Assembly (NCBI GenBank): GCA_023269675.1
Contig: JAHFSX010000022.1
Location: 1-64,000, forward strand
Source: Verrucomicrobiota bacterium
Lineage (GTDB): Bacteria; Verrucomicrobiota; Kiritimatiellia; RFP12; UBA1067
Length of the DNA: 64,000 nucleotides
Direction: 5' to 3'
Position numbers and translations under genes: made by a program. Below are positions 31,284 to 46,200 of the stretch, piece after piece (the stretch's first letter is position 1; the number at the start of each line of letters is the position of its first letter). A model generated the notes under the pieces. That model saw only the letters and a program-made list of their open reading frames with translations. It searched no databases and was not told where the DNA came from.

Positions 31284-34200
31284 ATGAGAAGCCGTATGCA
31301 CAGTCTCAGTGTGTGGTCATTTGTTTCGGCGTTGATGCTGCTTTCAGCGTATACGGCGTCTGCCGCAAACGGCGTCTGGAACGGCTCTCAAAGCGCTTAC
31401 TGGACGAACAGCGCGAACTGGAGCGCCTCTCCCTATCCGTCGGGGGTTGGCGAGACAGCCGCCTTCGTCGACGCGGGTAACGGCCAGACGGCCCTCGACC
31501 TAACGGGCTTCCTCTACATTAAGAACATCCGGTTCGACACGCCCGGCGTCGCCGCCTACACGATCGGGGCCGGCGCGTCCGGCAGCCAGACGCTCGTGCT
31601 CGCCGATAGCGGCGAAATCGCGCTCACCGCTACGGCCGGCAACAGCCAGACCTTCAACTGCGGCGTTCAGCTCGGCGGCGACCGGACGGCCCAGTCGTAC
31701 ACGTTCCGCAACGACAACCCCGCGCAGGCCCTCTCTTTCGGCGACATTTTCGCCTGCCCGATCGAAACCAGCGGCAATCCGGGAATCAAGACCCTGACGG
31801 CGCTCGGCTCAGGTCCGATCCGGATTCTCAACAGCCTGCGGATGGGCGGCGCATCAGGCTTATATTTGACCACTTACAACACGAGCACCATCACGCTGGC
31901 GGGGTCGAACACCCTTACGCAGCTCAACATGTACGGCGGCCCCGGCAGCTCTATCGATATCGGCGATAAGGAGCTGTACCTCAGCGCGGGCGGCGGCAAC
32001 GCGTTCAACTGCTACCAGGACTGCACGATCAACGGGTCAGGCAACCTGAGATTGAGCACCTCGGACACTGCCTTGAACGGCGGCTACAACTACGCGGACC
32101 TGAATGTGGCGCCGGGGCGCACACTCACCATCAACGCGAACATCACCGGCTTGGGCGGCATCGAGATATGGTCGCCTGGTTCCGGCTTGGGCACCGGCAA
32201 TTATGTCTTCAACGGAACCAACACCTTCCTGGGGCACATCAGCTTCGGCACGGTGAGCTCACTGTTTGTCTCCAGAATCGGCAACCGCGGCTCTCTCACC
32301 AGTAACCTCGGCCAAGGCACGAATCTCTATTTCAACGGTTCCGGCAGGCTGGTCTACACGGGAACCGGCGAATCAAGCGATCGCTTAATCGTCCTGAACG
32401 GAGGCGACGGCAAAATCGACCAGTCCGGCCCGAGCGGCAAACTGACCTTCACGGCCAGCCCGACCCTTCTCCAAAGCAAAACGTTGACGCTGCAGGGTTC
32501 GACGGCCGGCGTCGGCGAGTTCAGCGCCCCGCTCGTGAACACCGGCGCAAACACCTTGACGCTCGCCAAGGGCGGAAGCGGCACGTGGATCCTCTCAGGC
32601 ACCAACTTGTATACCGGCGCCACGACGGTCAACGGCGGCAAGCTGCTGGTCAACAGCCCCGGCATGCTGGGCCCCAACAGCGCGGTAACGGTCAATTACG
32701 GAGCGGTTCTGGGCGGCAACGGCAAGGTCAACGGATCGGTCACCGTCGCTGCGGGCGGCCTGCTGGCGCCGGGCGACGTCAACACGGTCGGAACGCTGAG
32801 CCTGAACAGCTCGCTGGCGCTCACGGGCGCCACGCTGCTCTACGACCTCGTCACGCCGGACGACGCAAGCGCCGCGACGGACAAGGTGGCCGTCGCAAGC
32901 ATGGTGACCGTGAATGGAACCAACACCATCGCGGTCTCCTTCCCCAACGGCTCCGCGCCCGCCGGCTCCTATACGCTCATGTCCTTCCCCTCGCGCGCCG
33001 GCACGGGCGCCTTTGTGCTTTCGCCCGCCTATCCCAACGTCTCGTTGTTCACCAACGCGACCTCGGTGCGGCTCGACGTCGCCCCCGGCGGCGCGAAATC
33101 GCTGCTGTGGAACGGCGACGCCTCGGCGGGTTGGGACGGCGGTGAACTGAACTGGCGCACCAACGGCGCGGCGCTCGCCTTCACGCCGGGCGACCCGGTC
33201 GCGTTCGACGACAACGCCGCGCGGTTTACGGTCGAGAGCTCCGCGCCCGTCGCGCCTGGCTCCGTGATTTTCAACAACAGCCTGAGCAACTACACCGTTT
33301 CGGCTTCGATCACCGGCACGGGCGCGGTTTACAAGCTCGGCTCGGGCGAGGTCACCCTGACGGGCAACAGCCCCTTCGCGAACACGCTGACGATCGCGGC
33401 GGGCCTGCTCAGAATCGGAGACGGAGGCGTGCTGGGCGGCGGCAACTTCGGGACGAACATCGTCAACAACGGCGAGCTGGTCTATGCAAGCTCCATCGCC
33501 CAGACGAACAGCGGGTTCATTACCGGCAGCGGCAACTTGACGGTTTGCGGCAGCGCGCCGCTCACGCTCTTGGGCACCAACACCTTCAGCGGCCTCACCC
33601 TCATCACCAACGGCACGCTGCGCATCGGCAGCGCCAACGCGCTGGGCGCGACGGGCACGGGAACGCTCGTGGCCCCCAGCGGCATCCTGGAGCTGGGCGC
33701 CATGCCGACGGGCATCGTCTACGCCAGCGAAGCCGTTGAGTTGAGAGGTAAGCTGTCCTGCCGGAACCCGGGCACCAACACGGTGGGCGGCGTGATCTCC
33801 ATGTACAACAATGCGGTGCTCGACGTTGGGCCAGGATCAACCCTCTTTGTGACCGCGAGCACGCCGGACGTTGGCTCGAACACGGTAACCAAGACCGGCG
33901 CAGGCACGTTGCGGTTCACCGCCGACCCGAATCACAGATCCGTCTTCGTTGTGGATCAAGGCACGGTGGAGCTTTTGCATGGCGGCAGCACGGACTCTCC
34001 TTGGATCATCAGTCAGGGCGCAACGCTGCGTGACCTCACAGCCAACGACATCGGCGACTACTTCGTACAGGCCGACGGCGCGCTCGATTTGCAGGTCTCT
34101 GAAACGGTCGGCGGTTTGAGCGGCATCGGACTCGTCACCAACAGCGGCGCCAGCGCCATCACGCTGACCGTGGGCGCGAGCAACCAAGCGGGCGACTTCT

Positions 34201-37200
34201 CCGGCGTGATCCGCAACGGGGCGGGCGCGGCGACCGTCGCCTTCGCGAAGTCGGGCACAGGCGTGCAGGCGCTCTCGGGCGCCAACACCTACAGCGGCGG
34301 CACCACGCTGAGCGGCGGCGCGCTCAACATCAACCACGCCTCCGCGCTCGGCACGGGCACGTTCACGATCGGCGGCGCGTACAGCTTCGACAACGCCAGC
34401 GGAACGAACATCACGGTGGCGGCGAACAACGCCCAGGCTTGGAACGGCGACTTCACCTTCATCGGCAGCAAGAGCCTGAATCTCGGCACGGGCGCCGTCA
34501 CCCTGAATGCCAGCCGCACCGTCGCGGTTCTGACCAACACCCTCTCCGTGGGCGGCGTGATCAGCGGCGCGTCATTCGGCCTGACCAAGAACGGCGCGGG
34601 CATGCTGGTCCTTTCGGGTGCGAACACGTACAGCGGCGCGACCACGGTCAACGGCGGCGCGCTGACCGTCAACAGCCCCGGCTCGCTGGCCTCCGGAAGC
34701 GCGGTGACGGTCAGCCCCGGCGCGATCTTCGGCGGCAGCGGCACGGTCAACGGACTGGTGACCGCGGCCACCAACAGCTTGCTGGCCCCCGGCGGCATCA
34801 ACTCGGTCGGCACACTGACGCTGGCCAATGCCTCCGCGACCGCGCTCACCCTGAACGGCACCTTGATGACGTTCGATCTCGCGAGCGTGGCGGGCGCCGG
34901 AGTCTGCGACCAGATCGCGCTGACCGGCGCGGGTTCGAAGGTGGTTCTGAACGGTGTGAACCGCATCGCGCTCAACTTCCCCTCGAACGGCGTGCCCGCG
35001 GGCACCTATACGCTGATCAGCAGCCTGGCGGGCATCACCACGAACGCCGGCGCCTCCGTCGCGTTGCTGACAGCCTATCCGAACGCCACGCTGAGCCAGG
35101 GCGCCAACAGCATCGTGCTGACGGTCACGGGCGACGGCATCCCTGCCGCGGTCTGGACCGGCGCGACATCGGGCAGCTGGGACGGCGAGGACCTGAACTG
35201 GGCGACGAACGGCAGCGTCGCCGCCGCCTATCCCGCCGGCGCGGCGGCCGTCTTCGACGACACGGCGTCCGCTAATTTCGCCGTCGCCAGCAGCGGCGCG
35301 GTCTCCCCCGCATCCCTGCTCTTCAACAACAGCGCCAATGACTATTCGGTCTCCGCCCTGCTCGACGGTACGGGGCCGCTGACCAAGCAGGGCTCCGCGG
35401 TCGTCACCCTCACGGGCATGGCCGCCTCCTACAACCCGGCCGCCATCGCCCTCAACGACGGCGCGCTGACGTTGGGCGGCGCGAGCCAGCTGAACAGCGG
35501 CGCATACGCCGGGGACGTTTTCAATAACGGCACCCTGACCCACGCCAGCTCAGCCGCGCAGACCTACAGCGGCATGCTCTCCGGCTACGGCGCCTTGGCC
35601 AAGTCCGGGGCCGGCACGCTGACCCTCACAGGCTCCAACCTCTATAGCGGCGCCACGATCGTGAACGCCGGCATCCTGAAAATCCAGCACGCGTACGGCC
35701 TCGGCCAGGCCACAGCGGGCACGACGGTCAATCCGGCCGGCACGCTGGAGCTGGCGGGCACCATCAACACGCTGGGAGAAGCGCTGGCGCTCAACGGCAC
35801 GCTGTCCAGCCAGTCGGGAAGCAACACGTTCAACGGAGCGGTCACGCTGACGGCCGGAGCCTCGATCGATGTGGGCTCGGGTTCGACCTTGGTTCTGAAA
35901 GCCTTTACGGCCAACGGGCCCTTCGTGAAAACGGGCACGGGGCGTCTCTATCTGACGACGGACCCGAACGGCTACGGCCTCATGACCATTCGCGCGGGTT
36001 TCGTCGATATCACCGCCACCACAATGGACGCCAACGTCGTCGTCAATAGCGGGGCCTATCTTTCTGCCGTCCAAGATGCGCTCAATGACAACTACACACG
36101 GGTCCAAGTCGATGCCGGCGGCACCTATGCCGTGCGCGGAAACGACACCATCGCCGGACTGGCTGGCGCCGGCCTTGTCACCAAGGACACCTCGGGCTCG
36201 ATCACGCTCACCATCGGCAACAACAGCATGCCGGAAACGTTCTCGGGCGTGATCACAAACGGCATCGGCACACTCGGACTCGCCAAGAAAGGCTCGGCCG
36301 TTCAGATCCTGAGCGGCACGAACACCTACACGGGCGCGACCACCGTGTCGGCGGGCACGCTGCTCGTCCTGAGCCCAGGCTCGCTGGCGGCTGGCAGCGC
36401 CGTGACCGTCAGCGGCACCGGCACGACGCTCGGCGGCGACGGCGTCATCAACGGCGCCGTGACCCTGTCTTCGAACACCTTCTTGACGCCGGGCGTTTCC
36501 AACACCATCGGTACGCTGACGCTGGGAAGCACGCTGTCGCTCAGCGGAAACATGCTGCTCTACGACATCTCGTCCAACTCGGCGGTCACGCCCGACCGGG
36601 TGACCGTCGCCGGAGCGCTGACGCTCAACGGCGTCAACACAGTCGTTTTGTCGTTCCCCACCGGCGCGGCAGCCGCAGGCGACTACACGCTGATGACGTT
36701 CCCGTCGAAAGCGGGCACGGGCTCGTTCAAGCTCGCCTCGGCCTACCCGAACGCCTCGCTCGTGCTCAGCTCGACCAACCTCGTCCTTCACGTTGATGGC
36801 GGCGGCACCTCCTCGCTGACCTGGAACGGCAATCTGTCGATGCTGTGGGATGGCGGAGACGCCAACTGGGAATCCGGGAGCACGCCGGCCAACTTCGCCG
36901 ACGGAGACACGGTCACGTTTGACGATACGGCGGTCGCGTTCAACGTCATCAGCTCCGGCAGCGTAACGCCCTCCGCACTGGTCTTCAACAACAGCGCCAA
37001 TCCGTATAGCGTCGGCGCGTCGATCATCGGCACCGCGCCGGTCTATAAATACGGCAGCAGCGTCGCGTATCTGGTCGGTACCACGACCTTCAATCCGAGT
37101 TCGATCAACCTTTATGGGGGCACGCTGTCTTTGGGCAGCGCGGCCCAGTTGAATGGGGGAGCATACACATCGAACCTGGTAGTCAACGGGAGCACGTTTA

Positions 37201-40200
37201 ACCACGCCAGCGCCGCGATCCAAACGCTGAGTGGAATCATATCAGGCAGCGGCTCGCTGACCAAGACCGGCTCGGGCGCTCTGACCCTGTTGAACACCAA
37301 CACGTTCAGCGGCGGCTTAACCCTCAGCGGCGGCACGCTCTATGCCAAGGCCTTCCCGGCTGCTCTGGGCACCGGCGGTCTCACCCTCGGCGGCGGCACG
37401 CTGGAACTGGACCACGACACCGGTCTGACGTTCAACAACAATGCCACTCTCTCGGCCAGCACGACGGTGAAGTCGGGCCGCCTGATCCCCGGCCCCGGCG
37501 TGACGAACGCGCTGGGCACGCTGAGTATCGGCAACATGACTCTGTACACCGCGGCCGGCTTGAACCTGATCTCCGGCACGCCTTACGGCCTGACGTTCGG
37601 AAACACGACCTTGAGCGCCAACACGGCGGTGTTCGATGTCGCGAACAACGGAACGGGTATCGGTTCCCTCACCCTGGGCGCCCTCAGCGGCAACGTCCAC
37701 CTCACCAAGCAGGGCGCCGGCACGCTGTTCCTCGGCTCGCCCAGCCTCCGCTCGGGCGGCACCAACACGCTCTCCGCCGGAATGCTCAAACTGGGCAGCG
37801 CGACCGCCCTCGGAACCAACGGCTTGACGCTTGCGCTCACCCTCAACGGCGGCACGCTTGACTTGGCAAGCGACGTCACCACGACGAACTACAACACGGC
37901 CGTCGGCGGAGCCGTGACCATCCTGTCGGACAAGGCCACCCCCGGCAGCGCCGGCATCACGCACATCCTCGGCGCGCTCACGATCAACAATAGCCTGAGC
38001 GTGGCTGCGGGCGCAAATGTTCAAGCCGGTTCGCCCTTCGGGCTCACCTTCGGAACGACTGCGCTGACAGGCAACCCCACGTTCGACGTAGCCGCCATCG
38101 GCACGCTGACGCTCGGCGCTGCGAGCGGCAACTACGGCCTGACCAAGGCCGGCTACGGCACCCTCGTCCTGGCCAGCCCCAACGCCTATACGGGCGTGAC
38201 CACGGTCACCAAAGGACTTCTTGTTTTGGCCGGGCCGAACGGCGCGATCAGCAACACGAGCGCGGTCACGATTTCCGGAGACAGCACGCTCGAGCTCCGC
38301 AACAGTCCGTCGACGAACTGGACTGACCGCGTGCGCAACGGAATTCCCATCACCCTGGCCGGCGGCACGCTGAGCTTCGCCCACACGGGCGGGGCCACTA
38401 ACTACAGCGAGTCGCTGGGCGCGCTAGCCGTCACCGGCGGCTCCAACCAGTTGGTGACGTCTCAGGCGGATGTGGGCTACACTTCGGTCGTCACCCTGGC
38501 CGCTTGCACGCGCAGCGGCGCAGCGATCATCAACTTCGTCGGTGCAGGCCTTGGGGAAAGCGACCGAAACCGCATCTTCATCACAGGTCAAGCCGAGGGC
38601 AACTTGGGCCCCTGGGCCACGCTGAACGGCACGAACTTCGCGTTCTACAGCAGCACGCGCGGCGTCTGTTACACCACCAACACCTCCGACATCGCAGCCC
38701 GCGGGCCGGCCTCGGTCATCCCGAACAACTCAAACCTGGTTGCGCGCATCAACAGCCCCGGCGTTGCCGGGCCGGTCACCCTCGCCGGGGACCTGACCAA
38801 CCAAATCTTCGCCATACGGCAGAACACGGGCACCGATGCCGTGATCGCAACCCTCAGCGGCATAACCAACAAGGTCCTTCTGACCCACGGGCTGTTCATC
38901 ACGGACGGACAGGGATCCTTGACTTTCGGCGAGAAACTGGGTGACGGCGTCCTTGCGGCGCTGGTCCCGAGCGAGGGTCTGTTGCTTGACGTCGACGGCG
39001 CGAATGGCGTGCTGACCCTGAACGCTCCGATCGCCGACATCGGCGGCTCGGTGGTCGTTAAGAAATACGGCTCCGGTAAAGTTGTCCTGGCGGGTGCAAA
39101 CACCTTTACAGGTGCCACGACGATTTACGAAGGCACGCTCTCGGCGCAGCATGCCAACGCCCTAGGAACTACGGCGGCCGGCACGACGGTCAATACCGGC
39201 GCCGTGCTGGAAGTCGCCGGCGGCATCAGCACCGCCGCTGAGGCCTTGGCTCTGATGGGCACCCTCTCGAGTCAGGCGGGGGTCAACACCTTCGCGGGCG
39301 TCGTCACGCCCCAACCCGGGTCGGCCATCGATGTGGGCGCATCCTCCTTGTTGATCTTGAGCGCCAGCACAACGGGCGCCGGCGGCTTCACCAAGACGGG
39401 CGGCGGCACGCTGCGCATTAATGCCGACCCCAACCAGACCGGCCTGTACGTCATTAACGCCGGAACCGTCGAGCTCAATTACAGCGGCACACAGGACGCA
39501 GCCATCTCCATCGCGCCTGGCGCCACGCTCCGCGAACTCCTGGCCAACTGTCTGCAAGACAGCATGAGCATGACGAACAACGGCACCTTCGATATCAGGG
39601 CCAGCGACACCATGGGCATGCTGGCCGGCAGCGGCTTGGTGACCATCGGCACAGGCATATCGACCACGCTCGCCATCGGCAACGAAAGCTCCAAGATCGC
39701 GACGTTCTCGGGGGTCATCGAAAACGGCTTGGGCGTCTTGGGCATCAACAAGAGCGGAAGCAGCACACAGATCCTCACGGGCACCAACACCTACACAGGC
39801 CCCACGCTTTTGAACGAGAGGAGCGGAATCCTGCTCGTCAACAGCCCGGGCTCGCTGCAGGGCACGGTCTCGGTCACCGTCAACAGCGGCACCACGCTGG
39901 GCGGCAACGGCACAATCATGAGCCCCGTCACCGTCGCGTCGGGCGGCTGCCTGCTGCCGGCCGACGCCGGAGTGATCGGCACCCTCACGCTGGGCAGCTC
40001 GCTGACCCTGAACGGAGCCACGCTGTTCTATGACGTCCCCGCCACGTTGTCCGCCTCCGACGTCATCAACGTCGCCGGCGTATTGACGGTCAACGGCGTG
40101 AACACCGTCGCGCTCTCCTTCCCCGGCGGAGTGGCGCCCGCAGGCGACTATACGCTGATGAATTTCGCCTCCAAGACGGGCACGGGTTCCTTCGTCGTCC

Positions 40201-43200
40201 TCGGCCTCAGCAGCACGCCGAACGCCACGCTGGAACTCACGGCGACCAGCCTGATTCTGCACGTGTCCATCGGCAGCAGCTTCGGCCTGACGTGGAACGG
40301 CAACCTGTCGTCGGTTTGGGACGGCGGTTTGCTCAACTGGAAGAACAGCGGCGCCGCAGCCAGCTACACGGACGGATCCATCGTCACGTTCGATGACTCG
40401 GCGTACGGCAACACCACCGTCGGCAGCGTCGGTTATGCGGTGACACCCGCTGCCATCTATATCAACAGCAACACGAACAGCTACACGATCAATGCGGCGC
40501 TGGCGGGCACGGCGCCCATCGTCAAGTCGGGCTGGAGCTCGGCTTACCTCAATAACGCGCTGAACTACAACCCGGCTTCGATCACCGTCAACCCCGTCGG
40601 CACGTTGTACATCGGAACCGCGGGCAACGCTCAGCTGAACAACGGCACGTACAACAATCCGATCTTCGTCAACGGCGGCAAATTCCAGTTCGAAAGCGGC
40701 TTGGCCCTTACCCTGAACAGCCTTATCACCGGCGGCGGCTCGCTGTCGAAATACGGCACCGGCACGATTACCCTGAACGCCGCGAACACCTTCCGCGGCG
40801 GCACGACGCACGGCTTGGGCGTGATGAACATCAACAACGGGGGCACCGACGCCACCGCCTCAGCCATCGGTATCGGCCGTATCTACATCGGCGGCGGCGC
40901 GATCTTGGACAACACCAGCGGGGCGAACATCACGCTCGCGACGTCCAATCCCATGGACTGGAACGGCGACTTCACCTTCGCCGGCAGCAGCAGCCTGAAC
41001 TTCGGCACGGCCGACACCCGGCTGAGCGCCAACCGCATCGTGACGGTCTTGACGAACACGTTGACGGTGGGCTACATCGTTCACAATGGCAGCGGTCCCT
41101 ACAGTCTGACAAAAGCCGGCGCCGGCGCTCTCGTCATCGCAGGCACGAGTGCGAGCAGCTATTCTGGTGGCACAACTTTGAGCGGCGGCACGCTGTATGC
41201 CCAAAAGAATGCCGCCGCGCTCGGCACGGGCGGACTGACCCTCAGCGGCGCGGGCTCCGTGCTTGAGTACGACAACGACGCCGCGCTGACCTTCAACAAT
41301 GCGGCCACGGTTTCGGCGTCGGTGACGATCAAGTCCGGACGCCTCACCAGCGGCCCCGGCGTGACCCACACCTCGGGGGCCCTGAGCATCAACGCCAGCA
41401 CCCTGAGCGTGGCGCCCGGCGCGAATGTGCTCGTTCACACGCCGTACGGGCTGACTGTGGGAGCGACGACCCTGACCGCCGGCCCGGCCGTCTTCAATGT
41501 CGCCAACAACGGCGGTGCGCCCGGCGTCTTGACGTTGGGAGCCGTCAGCGGCAACTTCGCCTTGGCCAAGAAGGGAGCCGGCGTCCTCAGGCTGGCCACC
41601 GTCAGCCTGTTGAACGGTCCGATCACCAACAGCAACGGCCAAATTCTGGCCGTCACGGGCGGCTCGTGCAGCAACAGTACCGTGACGCTCCAAGCGGGCG
41701 ACCTCCCCGACGCCGCGGCCTCCCTGAGCGTCCTCTGCTCCGCCGCGAACACGCAGTGGACGTGCTCGAACCTGGTGACAGCCGTCTCCGCCGCGCCGGC
41801 GGCTAGCCGCCCGGCCCTGGAGTTCTCCTTTGCGGTGCTTCCGAGCACCAACGTGGCCCCGCTCAGAGTCCGCGACACCGTGACGTTCGCCACGAACCCG
41901 GTGGTCAACGTCTACATGGGCAATCTGGCTGTTCCGACGAACTCCTATCCGCTGATGGTCGTCGGCATTTCGGCGCCCACCGCCGTGCCGACGCTGAACA
42001 TGGCCGGCGGCTACACGAACAGCTACCTGTATTGGAACGGCAACACCCTGATGCTGAGGCTCTACGCCTCCGCCCTGCCGCTGAAATGGACCCCCGGCGT
42101 GACCAGCAGCGGCACGTGGGACGTCAACAACAGCGCCAACTTGGTCTGGACGAATGGCGCGGCGCGGACCTACTATCAAGAGCCGCTCGTAACCGGCGCC
42201 GGCGGCGATGCGGTTCTGTTCGACGATTCGACGCTCACGGGTGCATCCACTGTGACGCTGTCCGGCACGCCCAGCCCCTTGAGCGTCATGCTGACCAACA
42301 ACCTGTACGCCTACACCTTCACGGGCAGCGGCAACATCTCCGGGCTGTCGCCCACCGGGCTCAGCAAGTATGGCACCAACCTGCTGACGCTGGCCACCGC
42401 CAACACCTTTACGGGTTCGACGACGTTCGCGGCCGGCATCGTGAACATCCCCTCAGGCGCCGGCATCAACGTGGGCAACGCCGCTAACGCGGGCCTGTTC
42501 AACGTCGGTACCCTGACCAGCACGACGGTTGTTAATATCGCAGGCGGCACGGTGAACGCGACCAAGAGCTCTGCACCCGCCCTGCAGGTCGGCACGACGA
42601 GCGGCGCCATCGGCGTCATCAACCTGAGCGCGGGCGCGCTGAACACGGGTTCTGAAATCTGGCTCGGCGCAGGCGGTAACGGCCAGAACGGCTTCGGCGC
42701 GCTGAACGTCACCGGCGGCAGCGTCACCTCCGCAAGTTACTTGGCTTTGGGCCGCGCGGCGGCCGCCACCGGAAACAACCGTGGCGAGCTGCTCGTGAGC
42801 GGCGGCACGGTCACGGTGAACGCGAACAACGTTGAGGTCGGCTCCTCTCAGAACGCCCTCGCCAACACCTCCGTGGCCACGCTGACAGGCGGCACCACGA
42901 CACTGGCCTCAGGCGCGGGCAACCTCGTCGTCGGCAATGCCAACAACGGCATCCTGAACGTGTCCGGCAGCGCGGCGGTCAACGTCCTGAACACGGGCAA
43001 GGCCCTTGTCTTCGGCGGCGCGGCCAGCGTCATCGGCATCGCCAATCTGAATGGCGGCACCGTCACCGTTCCGGCCGTCACCCAGTATGCGGGAGCCTTG
43101 GGCTACCTGAACTTTAACGGCGGCACGCTGAAAGCGAACAAGAGCAACGCCGCCTTCATGAGCGGCTTGACGTCAGCCCGCATCTATGCCGGCGGCGCCA

Positions 43201-46200
43201 CCATCGATGACGGCGGCTATGCCATCACGATCAGCCAGTCGCTGCTGAGCCCGGTCACGGGCAACGGCGTCAGCCTCGCCGGCATGACCTTCAGCGGCAA
43301 AGGCTTTGTCGCGCCGCCGATCGTCGACATCGCCGGCTTTGGCAACGGCGCCAGCGCCGTCGCCACGATCGACGGCAGCGGCAACCTGACGGGCGTGACC
43401 CTGACCAGCCCGGGCGCGAACTATCACATGGGCACGCCCACCCTCACCTTCACCGGTGGCGGTGGCACGGTGACCCAGACTGGCAGCGCCAGCACGACGC
43501 CCAACACCAGCGGCGGCCTGACCAAGATCGGCGCGGGCACGCTGACCTTGACCGGCACCAACTCGTTTAGCGGCGCGACGGTCGTCAACAATGGACGGCT
43601 CGTGCTCGTCGCCGGCGCTTCCTGCAGCAACAGCGTTGTGACGGTGCAGTCCGTTGGCACAGGCACCAACGCGGTCTTCGGCGTCCGCTACGCCGGCGCC
43701 AACGCGCAAGCTGCCATTGCGGGTCTGGCCACCGAGGTCGGCGTCAGCGGCGGAAGCGCGCCCGACCTGGAGTTCGCCTTTGCGGCGGTGCCCAGCGCCG
43801 CGACCGCCCCCCTGGCGGTGACGGGCGACGCGGCCTTCACCGCCACGCCGGAGGTGAGGGTGATTCTGACCGGGCTCACCGTCCCGACCGGCGCGTATCC
43901 GCTGCTGACCGTAGGCGGCACGGCTCCCTCTGCCGTTCCGACTCTGACGGTTGCCGGAGGCTACAGCGGCAGCTCCTTGTCATGGAGCGGGAGCACGCTG
44001 ATGCTGAACCTCGCGGGCTCGGCTGCGGTCATCAAGTGGGGCACCGGCGCGGCGGGCAACGGCACGTGGAATGTCAACGACAGCGCCAATCTGGTCTGGA
44101 AGGACGGCGCATCCGCTCCGACTTACTATCAGGAGACACCGGGCACAGTCGGTGACCAAGTCGTCTTTGATGACACCTTCATCACCCTCAACAACGCGAT
44201 CACGCTGACCGCCACCGTCACGCCGTCCGGCATCGCGGCGAACAACGCGAGCTTCGCCTACACGCTCTCCGGGTCCGGCGCCATCGCCGGCACCAACGCG
44301 CTCGTCAAGTCGGGCGCCGGCAACTTCAGGCTGAACACGGCGAACACCTACAGCGGCGGCACCCTCATCAATGTCGGCGGCGTGCTCCAGGTGTCCAACG
44401 CAGGCGGTCTCGGCACCGGCGGCATCACCAACAACGGCACGCTCAACCTGGACGCCGGCGCAGGCGGTACCGGCGACATCAACTACACCGGCCTCAACAA
44501 CAGCCTGAGTGGTGCCGGAACCAACAACGTCAGTCTCGGAACATCTTCAGCGCGTATACAGTTCTTGGGCAATTACTCCGGCTTCGTCGGCGTGTGGAAC
44601 ATCGGCGTCGGCGCTTTCGCGGGCGCATCCAGAGGCGAGATGACGAACCTCGACAACGCGGCGGCGACGATCAACGTCCTGAACAACGGCACGTTGTGGG
44701 TGAGCGCGGCCGGCACGCACGCCGCGACCGCCTACCTCTACGGCGGCGACACCGGCGAGTCCTACGGCCAGCTCCGCATGGATACCGGCCTGTGGGCAGG
44801 CCCCGTCGTTCTCGCGGGCCCCATCACGGGCTCGGGCGACGGTTTCTTCGGCTCGCAGATCGCGAACGGCGAGATCGCCGGCACGATCAGCGAAGTGAAC
44901 GGCCCGTATGTCGTCAGCAAGGTGGGCGCATTCACGACGACCTTCTCGGGCGCCAACACCTATCTGGGGCCGACTGCAGTCATGGCAGGCGGACTCCGCG
45001 TGCCGGCCCTCGGCAGCGTCAGCGGCGGGCCCAGCCCGCTCGGCGCGCCGACGACTCCCGCGCAGGGCACCGTCAAACTTGGCTCGGGAACGACCGCCGG
45101 CACGCTGGTCTACGCGGGCATGGGTGAAACCTCCGACCGCATCATCGACATGGCCGGCACCACGGGCGGAGCCACGATCGACCAGTCGGGCACCAACCTG
45201 CTCAAGCTGACCAGCGGCCTGGTTTGTTCAGGAGCCGGGGCGAAGACGCTGACGTTCCAAGGCTCGACCATCGGAACGGGCGAGTTCGCGGGCGCCATCA
45301 GCAACGGCCTCAACGGAAGCGCGGTCACCGTCGTCAAGACGGGCGCCGGAGCCTGGACGCTTTCGAACGCCAACACGTACTCGGGCGGCACGCAGATCAA
45401 GGGCGGCGGAACCTTGATCGTCACGCACCCGAACGCGCTCGGCACAAACACAGTTCTTTTCCCGAACGAAGTGGGCGGATTGGACCTGGCTCACGACGGC
45501 GCGGGCGAGACGCCTTACGAGCTCTTCATGCAAGCTGGCGCTGTCGGAACGATTAAGTCGAACCGCAGCGCGGCGGGAGAGGGGATCAATCACAATTTAG
45601 GACTCTGGCACTTGAGCGGCGTGACCGTTTATGTCACCAACGGCGCAAACGTGGTCAGCGGTACAGCCTCGGTCACCGCCAGTTATCTGGATCTTTATGC
45701 TGGCGCTCCCGCAACAACGATTTTGGCACCGACGACAGCCGATATCATCATCAACGGCGGCGTCAGTATTCTGCAGAGCAACTTCGCCAAGACGCTCCAG
45801 CTCGACGGAACCAGTCTTGGAAGCTCGATCCTCGGCCCCATCACGAACGGGCTGAACACGGTTACGCTGACAAAAGCCAACACCGGCGCGTGGACTCTGT
45901 ACGGCTCGAACACGTTCAGCGGGTCCACGACGATCAGCAAAGGCGCCATTGTCTTGGCCGGAACGAACGGCGCGTTGGCCACGACAAGCGCGATCACCCT
46001 CTCCGGGGATGCCGCCTTGGAGCTTCGCAACAGTCCGCAGACCAACCAGGCCGACCGTGTGCGTGACGCCGCCGCCCTCACGCTGTCCGGCGGATCCCTG
46101 CGCTTTGCGCACTCCGGCGGCGCGTCTGACTATAGCGAGCGCCTGGGCGCGCTCTCCGTGACGGCGTCGACTAATACGTTCGCCACTTCGCAGGCCGACG

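Noticed and set aside
35550-37223. Long minus-strand open frames inside the giant gene (also 39162-40811)
   Set aside because: They reflect the codon bias of a Gly/Thr/Asn-rich repeat gene read backwards; no start sites, domains or breaks match genes.
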